NCBI GenBank assembly: GCA_016709005.1
Contig: JADJEU010000001.1
Coordinates: 706,359-770,358 of the forward strand
Origin: Crocinitomicaceae bacterium
GTDB taxonomy: Bacteria > Bacteroidota > Bacteroidia > Flavobacteriales_D > Crocinitomicaceae
Reading direction: 5' to 3'
DNA length: 64,000 bases
Both the position numbers and the translations under genes were made by a program. Positions within the stretch are counted from its first letter, which is position 1. Each line of letters begins with the position of its first letter. Of the stretch, positions 30,786-39,793 are shown in pieces. The notes beneath the pieces are model-generated. The model was not told where the DNA came from. It saw only the letters and a program-made list of their open reading frames with translations, and did no database searches.

Positions 30786-31956
30786 TCAATTCGTTTTCAG
30801 TTTCTGATCTTCCTTCATCGTCATCAAATCAAACCAGATTTTCATCCAAACTAATATACACGGAAACACTTTCCAGGCATAGGGTTCAGCCCATTCTTTT
30901 CTTATGAATCTTGGAAAAACATCTGAGGCGATTAGGCAAGTGAAAACAAAAGCAAAAACTACAAGAACTAAATCCAGTTTTGAAATTTTTAATTGCGTAA
31001 AAAACCAAATTGAAATTCCAGAAACTGCAATGATAAACGTGGGTGACTCAGATTTATGATTGAATAAAATCACCCAAAGCAAAACAGAACTCAAGGTGTA
31101 AAGCCAGAATTTTTCATTCGTGTATAGTTTCAATCTGATCATAGGAATAAAAAGTAAAACTGCTCCAATCATCAGAATCAATAGTTTCTCAGGCTCCACA
31201 CCAAACCAGGTGTTTAACCAACCCAATACTGAATAACCGTAAGACATGGCGTGATCCATTTGCAACATGACATTCCAGTTTTGATATTGCAAAATCAATT
31301 CAGAAAAAGAGACCACGACAAGCGGTAAAAAAAAGTACAACAGAAACGAGCGCTGAATACCCAATCATTTTTAGTTTACCCGGGAAGAAAATAAAAACAA
31401 CAAATGCAGCCAGCGCAAAAGGTTTGATGAAAGTTGCTACCAGAATAAACAAGCAGGCTTTAAAGACATCTCCTTTTTTTATGTAGATGAATCCAAGAAT
31501 CATCAATCCAGCAATCAAAATATTACTCTGCGAATTTTGCATGGACGTAAAAATCTCTGGCAGAATAAAAAGATGTGCCAGCAATTTCATTTTCTGAGAA
31601 GGGAATTCAATTTTAGCGAGTGCAAAAAACAAAACAAGCACATTCAATAAATTCCACAAAAACAAGCCTGGCAAATCATGCATGTACCAGAATGGAGCCA
31701 TCATCAAAGAAAAAGTTGGCGAATATTTATAGAGGTCCCAATGCTCCGTTTCGTAAAGTACATAGAGATTTTCATTTGATTTTAAATGATCAAACGAATT
31801 CTTAAAGATGATGTAATTGTTGTAACGCGGATACTCTAATTTTCCGTCATATGATTTTGGAGGTTGCAAGTACGACTGCAAACTCACCAGCAACGCAACA
31901 ATAAATCCGGCCAAATAAAAATAAATCTGATAATTTTTTGAGGTCAGATTTTTCAT
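30786..31956 (-). CDS. DUF2029/GT87-like membrane glycosyltransferase, frame-shifted
   Basis: Two minus-strand frames make one protein of about 390 residues: 31956 to about 31330, then to 30786 in another frame. The first frame ends in an out-of-frame tail at 31300, while the second continues with matching hydrophobic helices (ELILQYQNWNVML). Adding one base to the run of eight T (plus-strand A at 31327-31334) restores a single frame. About 10 membrane helices and the short loop ENLYVLYETEHWDLYKYSPT, where mannosyltransferase-like DUF2029 proteins keep a Tyr-rich Y-K-Y-x-P motif, support a polyprenyl-sugar-dependent glycosyltransferase. The acceptor is unknown. It overlaps hutF by 4 bases. 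Break or sequencing loss: see findings. Confidence 0.75.
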
Positions 31957-33329
31957 GATCTATTCGCAAGCAATTTAAGAGTCGACACAAAATCAGCCTT
32001 TATTTTTTGGATTTGAGCCTCGTTATTTTTTTCAGAGAATAATTTACCGTGTGAAATCACACCGCATTGCATCGAAACATCTGTACTGTAAACTATTGTG
32101 GATGTAAGACTTTCCAAGCCAGACGCAGCAATCAATGGAGCATCAGCATTAATCAAAGCAGCATTGAAATAATCACCCACGTCAAAATAATTTTCGCTAA
32201 AATTATGCATGGCTTTTCGCCCACTTTTGGTGATCATATCTATTGCAAATTTGCCCCCATCACCTTCTGCCGTTGAATAAAAACTAGTGCGTTTATGTGT
32301 TGTCAGACGTTGACCATAATCCAATATCCGCAGCTCTTCCAGAGGATTTAAACCAACATGACTGTCGGTTCCAATACTCCACTTTCCTCCTGCTTTTTGA
32401 AATTCGATTAATGGAAAAATACCATCACCTAAATTGCCTTCGGTACTTGGACATAACACAACATGCGCACCTGACTTTGCAATCCCTTTTATTTCAGCTT
32501 CATTCAAATGGGTTGCGTGCACCAAATGAAATCTTGAATCCATTTGACAGTTTTCCAGCATCCACTCTACCGGTCTTTTTCCGAGGTATGAAATAGAATC
32601 ACTCACCTCTTTCAACTGCTCTGAAATATGAATGTGAAAAGGTAAATCTTTTGGTCCGTTTAATGCAATTTCTTTTATTACCTGAGGTTCTACACCACGC
32701 ATGGAATGAATTCCTAAAGCAACATTTGCATTTGAATAATCTGCACACATTTTTTGAGATGCTTCCAGCAATTTATAGTACGAATCAGCATCTCTGGAAA
32801 TAAATCTTTTCTGACCTTCTTGCGGATCTTTTCCAAAGCCGCCTTTTTGATAAAAAATAGGAACTAAAGTAATTCCGATTCCAACACTTTTCGCTGCAGA
32901 AACCAATCGTGATCCCATTTCTGCAAGTTGACCGTAAGGCTTTCCGTTCTTGTCGTGATGTACGTAATGAAACTCGGCGACATGTGTGTATCCGTGACGC
33001 ATCATCTCGGCATAAAGCATGGTTGCTATATATTCCATTTGATCAGGATCAATGCTCAGCGCAAGTTTGTACATCGCCTCTCTCCATGACCAAAAATCAT
33101 CTGGAGTTTGAGAAGTTGAATGTCTTTCTGCCAGGCCAGCCATTGCATATTGAAACGCATGCGAGTGCGCATTTTGAAAACCTGGAATCGCATAACAATT
33201 CAAATCCTGATCTACTTTTTCAGTTGATGAGTTAGAAATAGAAATTATTTTCCCATGATTATCCACAGAAATATATGCCGGTGAAATCCAACCAGAATTT
33301 TGAAGCAGACCTTTGACTTTGTATATCAC
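31953..33329 (-). CDS. hutF: formimidoylglutamate deiminase HutF
   Basis: A 458-residue amidohydrolase with metal-binding HSH in FQNAHSHAFQYAMAGLAERH (residues about 54-73), further ligand blocks around FHIHISEQ and LVHATHLNEAE, and the final Asp in SIGTDSHVGLNPLEELR. This pattern matches HutF, which converts N-formimino-L-glutamate to N-formyl-L-glutamate in the five-step histidine degradation route. HutG, HutH, HutU and HutI are not in the window. The stop overlaps the start of the downstream membrane gene. Confidence 0.88.
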   Translation of the reverse strand: MIYKVKGLLQNSGWISPAYISVDNHGKIISISNSSTEKVDQDLNCYAIPGFQNAHSHAFQYAMAGLAERHSTSQTPDDFWSWREAMYKLALSIDPDQMEYIATMLYAEMMRHGYTHVAEFHYVHHDKNGKPYGQLAEMGSRLVSAAKSVGIGITLVPIFYQKGGFGKDPQEGQKRFISRDADSYYKLLEASQKMCADYSNANVALGIHSMRGVEPQVIKEIALNGPKDLPFHIHISEQLKEVSDSISYLGKRPVEWMLENCQMDSRFHLVHATHLNEAEIKGIAKSGAHVVLCPSTEGNLGDGIFPLIEFQKAGGKWSIGTDSHVGLNPLEELRILDYGQRLTTHKRTSFYSTAEGDGGKFAIDMITKSGRKAMHNFSENYFDVGDYFNAALINADAPLIAASGLESLTSTIVYSTDVSMQCGVISHGKLFSEKNNEAQIQKIKADFVSTLKLLANRS

Positions 33330-33518
33330 GACGTGGTTTTAAGTTGGAGTAAAAATAAGTGTAATTGTGATACAGGCTAATCTCCTCAACAATTATTTGC
33401 ACACAAACATCAGGCGAAGCGTGTTAATAGAAATATTCTTGATGAAAGTAACTGGATATTCAATTTTAAAACTACTTTCGAAACACCTATTAACCACCTG
33501 ACTCAAAACTAAATCCAT

Positions 33519-34268
33519 ATGGGATCAACCATTTTAAAAGGAAAGATAAGCGCTGCAGATCATGCTGTAAAATATGACGATGAAGGAATTGAATACTTCC
33601 TATATACCATAACCATTGACAAAAAAAAATATACTTCAAAAACTCCCAGAGGTCTTTACTTGTCGAGTGACTCACCAATCGTATGTGAAGTTGAAAATGA
33701 CACCATTTTGGCCGGTTATTGTCCTATACAAAATCATAGTTGGGGAAAAAATGTGCGCAGACTTAAAAAGCAAGTGGATCCAACCGAGCTGTACACATTC
33801 GTTCATGGCAAGATGATTGAAAAGCGAAAAGAAACGTTCAGATCAGTTAACCAATCGGATGTTGATCCCTCGCCTTTCAAAACTACAACCACTTTCACGG
33901 TAGTGCTTGAAAACGCTCAATTCCGTGCTTCAGAAGAAGATGGAAAAAAAATAAAAGCTGATGATGAACTAGCTGTGGTTCTTTTTGAAAACGGTGCTGT
34001 GCTTATGAAAAATTTGAAAACAGGAAAATTTATAGGCTGGAATACACCCTATTTTATGATCGGGCTGATAATTTTTCTAATGGCAATAAACGTCTCAATT
34101 TATTATGCTGAGCAGAAGCATCCGGGTTTGTTGATAGATCCGACGACAACATACTGGGTTCTAAACATTGTTTTTGGCTTTATTCTCGTTTCAAATATTT
34201 TTTCTTTTTTTGGAACAAGGCACGCAAAAAGATTTATGCTTGAACAATTGAAAAAAATCGAAAAATAA
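33519..34268 (+). CDS. unknown membrane protein, two beta-rich units plus two helices
   Basis: 249 residues with no family I recognise. Two beta-rich units are seen, the first beginning LKGKISAADHAVKYDDEG (residues about 6-75) and the second VHGKMIEKRKETFRSVN (about 95-170), the latter ending in DDELAVVLFENGAVLMKNLKTGKFIGW. Two membrane helices follow (about 176-195 and 212-232), then a short basic tail. The second unit plus helices matches the whole of the next gene (34457-34924), so they are paralogues. The soluble part probably faces the cytoplasm, as there is no signal peptide. Function unknown. Confidence 0.7.
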   Translation: MGSTILKGKISAADHAVKYDDEGIEYFLYTITIDKKKYTSKTPRGLYLSSDSPIVCEVENDTILAGYCPIQNHSWGKNVRRLKKQVDPTELYTFVHGKMIEKRKETFRSVNQSDVDPSPFKTTTTFTVVLENAQFRASEEDGKKIKADDELAVVLFENGAVLMKNLKTGKFIGWNTPYFMIGLIIFLMAINVSIYYAEQKHPGLLIDPTTTYWVLNIVFGFILVSNIFSFFGTRHAKRFMLEQLKKIEK

Positions 34269-34456
34269 GAACGGACTTTAGAAGCGTAACTACATAACTT
34301 TATTCGCTACTGATTTTTTCATTTGAATATTTCTTGAAGATGAATAAGTCAAATGCACCAATCAAATAATATTCTTAAAAGTATTTAACTCATCTAACTA
34401 ATTTTCACTATACTTACTATCACTATTAAGGACAGCTTTTAACACTCAATCTTCTT

Positions 34457-34924
34457 ATGACGAAACTCAGCGTAGCAAAAGGAATTGTAGAAAACAGAAC
34501 AAAAATTTTTGAAACAGATCATACCGGTCCTGCTGATATTCATGCTACCGGCGGAGTTCGTAAATATTATAAAATTACAATTGGAGGAAGAACCTTCAAC
34601 GCGACGCCAGCATTAGGAAAACGCATTGTTTCAGGTCAAAAGGTAGCCGTTGTATTGGATCGCTCGGAAGCAATTATGTTACATGTTTTTGAGACCGGCA
34701 AATCACACGGTATTCTGGGGCCATGGATTGTTTTATTTACAGGTTTGATTACAATCGTCTTTAACATATTTATGATTCCAGCCTTTATTCAAGATTCAGG
34801 GACACGCAATCTCACCATGCTTTTAAGTATAAACGCCCTACTAGCAATTATTCTAATTGTTTCAGCTTCGTATTTCCTGAAAGAACGAAAAGCAAAACTG
34901 CTTCTCGTTCAGCATATCTCCTAA
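34457..34924 (+). CDS. unknown membrane protein, paralogue of the preceding gene
   Basis: 155 residues: one beta-rich unit (about 6-85; AKGIVENRTKIFETDHTG ... SGQKVAVVLDRSEAIMLHVFETGKSHGI), two membrane helices (about 88-110 and 120-142) and a basic C-terminal tail (KERKAKLL). Compare the second unit of the upstream gene: GK-x-x-x-x-R-K/T-x-x-F at the start and V-A-V-V-L then L/M-F-E-x-G-K/T at the end. The intervening 188 bases hold no gene. No known family is recognised. Confidence 0.7.
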   Translation: MTKLSVAKGIVENRTKIFETDHTGPADIHATGGVRKYYKITIGGRTFNATPALGKRIVSGQKVAVVLDRSEAIMLHVFETGKSHGILGPWIVLFTGLITIVFNIFMIPAFIQDSGTRNLTMLLSINALLAIILIVSASYFLKERKAKLLLVQHIS

Positions 34925-34973
34925 ACATCTTAAGAAATAAGGCTCATGAGGTTTAGTTTTATAATTTTACCGC

Positions 34974-36067
34974 ATGAAAATTTCTGATATCACAAATTAT
35001 CTTGAATCCCTGGCTCCTCTGTCCAGTCAAGAAAGTTATGACAACAGCGGCCTTTTGACAGGATCTAAAAATGTCGAAGTGACTAATGCGTTAATTGTTT
35101 TGGATTGCACTGAAGCAGTAGTTGATGAAGCGATACGAAAAAAATGCAATTTAATTATAGCGCATCATCCAATTATATTCAAAGGATTAAAAAATTGACG
35201 GGTAGAAATTATGTGGAGCGAACCATTATTAAGGCTATTCAGAACAATATTGCCATTTATGCCATCCACACAAATCTGGACAATTTCAATTTTGGTGTCA
35301 ATAAAAAAATTGGCGATTTACTCGGAGTTTCCAATTCCAAAATTCTTCAACCCGCAGAAAATACACTAACCAAATTAACGGTATTCGTTCCCACAGATCA
35401 TGCAGACAAAGTTATGAATGCTATGTTTGAAAAGGGCGCAGGAAAAATTGGAAATTATGGTGACTGTAGTTTTTCATCAACCGGCTATGGGACTTTTAAA
35501 GCGGGTGAATCAGCCTCTCCGTATGTCGGAGAGATTGGGGTGAGACATTCAGAGCCTGAATCCAAAATAGAAGTACTGGTTTCTAATCACCGTGTTAATC
35601 AGATTGTATCAGCAATGATTGCCGCGCACCCTTATGAAGAAGTAGCTTACGATTTGGTTCCGCTTTCAAATTCAAACATCCACGAAGGTGCCGGAATGAT
35701 TGGCGACTTGCCTTTATTTATAACCGAAACCGAATTCCTTCAAAAAATAAAATCAACATTCAAGTGTGAAGTGATTCGTCATACACACCTGTTGGGCAAG
35801 CCAATTCAGCGGATTGCCTGGTGTGGAGGAAGCGGAAGTTTTCTGCTTTCGAGAGCAATTGGAGCCGGGGCTGACATTTTTATTACAGGAGATTTCAAGT
35901 ATCACGAATTTTTCGACGCTGAAAATCAAATTGTTATCGCAGATATTGGCCATTTTGAGAGTGAACAGTTTACAATTGACCTGCTCGGTGAACTTTTGCA
36001 AGAAAAATTTCCTAAATTTGCACCCTCCATCGGAGAAACTAATACCAATCCGGTAAAATATTTTTAA
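34974..36067 (+). CDS. Nif3-like dinuclear metal center protein, frame-shifted
   Basis: A 364-residue Nif3/YqfO-type protein spread over two frames (34974-35198 and about 35190-36067). The first frame ends IIAHHPIIFKGLKN, the metal-binding His-His block, and the second resumes exactly with KLTGRNYVERTIIKAIQNN, so one A missing from the A-run at 35189-35194 explains the break. The NIF3 C-terminal insert domain (about residues 130-230, KLTVFVPTDHADKVMNAM) is present, and the final HFESEQFT carries ligands. Family members are hexamers with a di-metal site, and the enzymatic role is disputed. The zinc-ribbon gene 7 bases downstream is its usual Bacteroidota neighbour. Confidence 0.88.
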
Positions 36068-36074
36068 CAGAAAA

Positions 36075-36827
36075 ATGGCAAAAAAAGTAGTAGAATCACC
36101 AATCGAAGATAAGTTGAATGCGTTGTTTGAATTGCAACAAATTGACTCTGAAATTGACAAAATCAAAACTGTTCGTGGCGAGTTACCATTAGAAGTACAA
36201 GATCTGGAAGATGAAATTGTAGGTTTGGAAACCCGTCTTGCTAAGTTGCAAGAAGAAAATGATGAGTTGGAGCAAACTATCAATGATCGTAAGAATATGA
36301 TCAAAGATGCCAAGGTTGCTATGAAAAAATATACCGATCAGCAAAAAAACGTTCGTAACAACCGTGAGTTTGATTCTATTTCAAAAGAGATCGAATACCA
36401 GGGATTGGAAATTGAACTTGCTGAGAAAAAAATTGCTGAGGCAAAATCAAAAATTGAACACCGGGCAGAAGTATTGCAAGCTTCTAAAGATCGTTTAGCA
36501 GAGCGCAAAAAAGATCTTCAGATCAAGAAAAAAGAATTGGATGAAATTTCATCTGAAACAGAAAAAGACGAAGAAAAACTGGTTAAACAATCTGAAAAAG
36601 CAAAAGCAGGAATTGAAGATCGTTTATTAGTTGCTTACCACAGATTGAGAAATAACTCAAGAAATGGTTTAGCTGTTGTTTCTATTCAAAGAGATTCGTG
36701 CGGTGGATGTTTCAATAAAATCCCACCTCAACGTCAATTAGATATTCAGGCACGCAAAAAAATTATTGTGTGTGAACATTGCGGCCGAATTTTGGTAGAG
36801 CCACCAAAAGTTGCAGAGAAAGCATAA
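36075..36827 (+). CDS. coiled-coil C4 zinc-ribbon protein
   Basis: A 250-residue protein: a long charged coiled coil (about residues 20-180, with runs of E, K and L) followed by a C4 zinc ribbon, CGGCFNKIPPQRQLDIQ...IIVCEHCGRIL (Cys pairs near 212-215 and 234-237). This is the DUF164/CdsZ-like family, suggested to aid RNA-related or secretion functions in different species. It overlaps no gene but follows the Nif3-like gene by 7 bases and is clearly co-transcribed with it. A terminator lies 5 bases after. Confidence 0.88.
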   Translation: MAKKVVESPIEDKLNALFELQQIDSEIDKIKTVRGELPLEVQDLEDEIVGLETRLAKLQEENDELEQTINDRKNMIKDAKVAMKKYTDQQKNVRNNREFDSISKEIEYQGLEIELAEKKIAEAKSKIEHRAEVLQASKDRLAERKKDLQIKKKELDEISSETEKDEEKLVKQSEKAKAGIEDRLLVAYHRLRNNSRNGLAVVSIQRDSCGGCFNKIPPQRQLDIQARKKIIVCEHCGRILVEPPKVAEKA

Positions 36828-36831
36828 TCAG

Positions 36832-36860
36832 AAACCCCGGTACAATGTATCGGGGTTTTT
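36832..36860 (+). terminator. intrinsic terminator of the Nif3-zinc ribbon unit
   Basis: AAACCCCG, a 9-base loop, CGGGGTTT and a T run, directly after the zinc-ribbon stop codon. Confidence 0.88.
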
Positions 36861-37102
36861 TATTTGAATTCCCCTCTGATTCGCGGCCAATACGATTACC
36901 TGAACAATTTCTAATCAATCTTCAGCATCAAATTTAGGTATCAAGAATTTGCTGATTCAAAAAATTAAAAATCGTAATATGGTTATCCTGATTTTCTGAA
37001 CGGTTGCAATTCACCTGCTTGTTTTTACACTTCACCATTTTATTAAATCAGAGTCTGTTTACCCAACTACATTCGCTCTATTAATCAATCTAAAAATTCA
37101 CA

Positions 37103-37903
37103 ATGAAAAAATTATTTTATTTTGCAAGCATTGCATTCCTTTGTAGCTGTGGCGGATCATCAACTGAAGGCACTGGTGATACAACTGATTCTACGAAAAC
37201 TGCAGAAACAGGAACACCAGTAGACAATTCAATTATTGACCCTTTAAAAGACGATCTTTCTGCTGAAATTAACGCTGCGGATCTCATCAATTCAATGTCT
37301 GTTTATTACGGCAAAGAAATTCAACTCGTCGTTTATCCGCACTTCACTGTTGAAGGCACTAAATTTGTTCAGGGTCAATATTGTGAAGGAACCTTGAGTG
37401 AAGCATTTTATCCAGAAAAACATGTATCGGTAACATTTACAAATTTACCTGACGAAGTAATTGTAAAAGGGCAAGCATATCTTATAAAAGGGAAAATTTC
37501 AGAAATCGGCTTTTATAATGAGTTGATTGTGGAAGAAGCAGAACTCCTTGCGATGCCTGCTGATGTTAAAATAGAATCATTCAACCCAAAATCTATTTCG
37601 TCAACTGCCCTATACAACCCGGTTGACATTATAAGCAGCATAATGGCCTGGGACAAAAAAATGATTACCGTAGCTGGCGATTATTGGGGAACTACTATTT
37701 CAAAATCGTATGACCAGACACAATTACTTGATGCCCGTGTTGACCTAGGGACAACAGACGCAAAAGTTGGTTGTTCATTTGCTACTGAAGAAGAAGCACA
37801 AGCTTTTCAAACAGGTCAAACCAATGTAAAAATCAAAGGCGAGTTACAGGCAAAATTGACCTTTGGATCACCTACGCTTAAAAACTGTACAACGGTTCAA
37901 TAA
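37103..37903 (+). CDS. lipoprotein with two OB-fold-like repeats
   Basis: 266 residues with a lipobox (FLCSC, Cys16) and a Ser/Thr/Gly-rich spacer. After it come two similar beta-rich units: about residues 58-145 (GKEIQLVVYPHF ... KGQAYLIKGKISEI) and about 175-266 (KKMITVAGDYWGTTISKSYD ... VKIKGELQAKLTFGSPTLKNCTTV). The G-x-V-x-V-K-G then L-x-N-C end resembles the tRNA_anti-like OB-fold family seen in Bacteroidota lipoproteins. Function unknown. It is monocistronic and ends in a terminator. Confidence 0.65.
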   Translation: MKKLFYFASIAFLCSCGGSSTEGTGDTTDSTKTAETGTPVDNSIIDPLKDDLSAEINAADLINSMSVYYGKEIQLVVYPHFTVEGTKFVQGQYCEGTLSEAFYPEKHVSVTFTNLPDEVIVKGQAYLIKGKISEIGFYNELIVEEAELLAMPADVKIESFNPKSISSTALYNPVDIISSIMAWDKKMITVAGDYWGTTISKSYDQTQLLDARVDLGTTDAKVGCSFATEEEAQAFQTGQTNVKIKGELQAKLTFGSPTLKNCTTVQ

Positions 37904-37924
37904 ACAGAACTAGATTTCGATTCA

Positions 37925-37958
37925 AAGGGGAGTTGGTAAAAAACCGACTCCCCTTTTT
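37925..37958 (+). terminator. intrinsic terminator
   Basis: AAGGGGAGT and ACTCCCCTTTTT flank a loop, 20 bases after the stop of the 37103 lipoprotein, giving a GC-rich stem with a T run. Confidence 0.8.
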
Positions 37959-38129
37959 GCAATGCAGCCAAAAGCAAAAAAATATAATTCGATCACATTC
38001 GTTGCTCCTCATCATCTGCACATTTTTTTTGTTGCTAAAATTACTTGTCTTCAAATATGACAATCATCTTTAAACTCATTTTGCCATCAGACAGGCTTCG
38101 AACCAGTCAAAACGCTCCGAAAAAATCAA

Positions 38130-38137
38130 TTATATTT
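38130..38137 (+). promoter_or_regulatory. candidate -7 box of fabG
   Basis: TATATTTG, an exact TAnnTTTG match, lies 27 bases before the ATG. No convincing TTG is found 19 bases upstream. Confidence 0.4.
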
Positions 38138-38164
38138 GGACAATCATAAAAATTTAATTTGACC

Positions 38165-38911
38165 ATGGGATTACTCGACGGCAAAGTTGCCATTATCACA
38201 GGCGCATCGCGCGGAATTGGAAAAGCAATTGCAGAAACCTTTATTAAACAAGGCGCAAAAGTTGCTTTCACCTATTTATCATCAGAAGAAAAAGCAAAGG
38301 CGTTGGAAGCTGAGCTGTCCGCAAACGGTGGCGTAGCGAAAGGCTTTAAATCAAATGCTTCTGATTATAATTCAGCTCAGGAATTAAGCGATGCCGTAGT
38401 TGCAGAATTTGGAACCATTGATATTTTAGTAAATAATGCTGGCATTACCAAGGACAATTTGTTGATGCGCATGTCTGAAGAACAATGGGATGAAGTGATT
38501 AACACCAATTTAAAATCTGCTTTTAACCTTACAAAAGCTGTTCTAAAACCGATGTTAAAAGCAAAAAAAGGATCTATCATTAATATGAGTTCAGTTGTTG
38601 GCGTTTCTGGTAATGCGGGACAAGCCAACTATGCTGCATCCAAGGCAGGTATGATTGGTTTTTCAAAATCAGTAGCACAAGAACTTGGATCCAGAAATAT
38701 TCGTTGTAATTCAATTGCCCCGGGATTTATTGAGACAGAAATGACAGCCGTGCTGGATCAGAATGTAGTACAGGGCTGGCGAGACAGCATTCCATTAAAA
38801 CGTGGTGGAACACCTGAAGATGTTGCCAATGCAACTGTGTTTTTAGCATCTGATATGTCAGCATATATTACAGGTCAGACACTTCACGTTTGCGGCGGAA
38901 TGTTGATGTAA
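38165..38911 (+). CDS. fabG: 3-oxoacyl-[acyl-carrier-protein] reductase FabG
   Basis: A 248-residue short-chain dehydrogenase. The cofactor motif is TGASRGIGKAIA (residues about 11-22), NNAG occurs near 87, and the catalytic Ser (NMSSVVGVSGNAGQ) and YAASKAG (Tyr-x-x-x-Lys) near 140-160 are intact. FabG reduces 3-oxoacyl-ACP with NADPH in fatty-acid elongation. I prefer the ATG at 38165 to a TTG two codons upstream. It ends in the FabG-typical CGGMLM. No other fab gene is nearby. Confidence 0.92.
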   Translation: MGLLDGKVAIITGASRGIGKAIAETFIKQGAKVAFTYLSSEEKAKALEAELSANGGVAKGFKSNASDYNSAQELSDAVVAEFGTIDILVNNAGITKDNLLMRMSEEQWDEVINTNLKSAFNLTKAVLKPMLKAKKGSIINMSSVVGVSGNAGQANYAASKAGMIGFSKSVAQELGSRNIRCNSIAPGFIETEMTAVLDQNVVQGWRDSIPLKRGGTPEDVANATVFLASDMSAYITGQTLHVCGGMLM

Positions 38912-38999
38912 ACTCTTGATTTTATGTCGGATTCAGCACCTGATTTTTCTACTTAACTGTTAAAAATCAGCCCTGTTGAACCAAAATCCGATTTTTTCG

Positions 39000-39007
39000 T
39001 ATATTTG
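39000..39007 (+). promoter_or_regulatory. promoter of the cold-shock gene
   Basis: TATATTTG fits TAnnTTTG; a TTG at 38976-38978 is 21 bases upstream instead of 19. The leader would be only about 15-20 bases, so the long thermosensor leader of E. coli cspA is absent. Confidence 0.5.
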
Positions 39008-39029
39008 ATTAAATATTAAATTAATCAGA

Positions 39030-39221
39030 ATGAATAAAGGAATTGTCAAATTTTTTAATGTAACCAAAGGTTTTGGTTTCATTAAGGAGGACGAAACGGA
39101 CAAAGAGTACTTCGTACACGCAACAGGTTTAATTGACAAAGTGAAAGAAAACGATGTCGTTACATTCGAGCTTGAAGAAGGAAAAAAAGGATTGAATGCG
39201 GTAAAAGTTAAGAGAGCGTAA
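39030..39221 (+). CDS. cold-shock domain protein
   Basis: A 63-residue protein that is a single OB-fold cold-shock domain: MNKGIVKFFNVTKGFGFIKE with RNP1 (KGFGFI) and RNP2 (EYFVHATGL). It binds single-stranded RNA or DNA as an RNA chaperone. Despite the name, cold induction cannot be read from the sequence. A terminator follows. Confidence 0.93.
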   Translation: MNKGIVKFFNVTKGFGFIKEDETDKEYFVHATGLIDKVKENDVVTFELEEGKKGLNAVKVKRA

Positions 39222-39249
39222 GCACCATTAACATACTCAGTAAAATCTT

Positions 39250-39280
39250 GAGCCCTGTATCTTTTGATGCGGGGCTCTTT
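39250..39280 (+). terminator. intrinsic terminator of the cold-shock gene
   Basis: GAGCCCTG (39250-39257) pairs with CGGGGCTC (39270-39277) across a 12-base loop, then TTTG. The stem is GC-rich but the T run is short. Confidence 0.7.
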
Positions 39281-39355
39281 GTTTATAATGATATAACTGA
39301 AGGAAAGAACCCATTTGTATTAAAATCACTAAATTTCGGCCAAATTCAATTGATC

Positions 39356-39733
39356 ATGAAACTACGTAATCTAACTTCAGCAACAGCAATCATTCTTTTA
39401 TTGGCACTAACATCGTGTAAAAAAAATAAACCTTCCTATACAATCGAAGGGGCTTACTATGGCAATTTTCACGGCATATACGACGGCAATGATACAATCA
39501 TCAACGATGGTTATTTAGTTCAGATCGAAGCATTGGACAAAAGCACTGCGCTGGTTAAAGGAACTTTGTTTTCGCCATTTGAGGTCTTGGTTACGCCAAA
39601 CGGCTTAAATATTGAACCAGTATCTCCAACTGATGGATTGAGTCAATTTTTGTACGAAGGCGAAACTAAAAAACTCACTTTCACCTACGCAAAAGAAGAC
39701 AACACCGCTACCTACGTTGGGATTAAACAATAA
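39356..39733 (+). CDS. small lipoprotein of unknown function
   Basis: 125 residues with a lipobox (LALTSC, Cys21) followed by KKNKPSYTIEGAYYG and a beta-rich domain. I start at the ATG at 39356, where a lipoprotein signal (MKLRNLTSATAIILLLALTS) begins; an ORF opening at 39248 reads through the upstream terminator. No family is recognised. Confidence 0.7.
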   Translation: MKLRNLTSATAIILLLALTSCKKNKPSYTIEGAYYGNFHGIYDGNDTIINDGYLVQIEALDKSTALVKGTLFSPFEVLVTPNGLNIEPVSPTDGLSQFLYEGETKKLTFTYAKEDNTATYVGIKQ

Positions 39734-39793
39734 TTTTTCTGAATAAGGCATACACCTGTCAAGTCTGCTTTATTTTTTTAGACTTTCGTTTGC

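Noticed and set aside
38912..39029. Cold-shock leader thermosensor
   Set aside because: The -7 box position implies a leader of under 20 bases, too short for such a structure.
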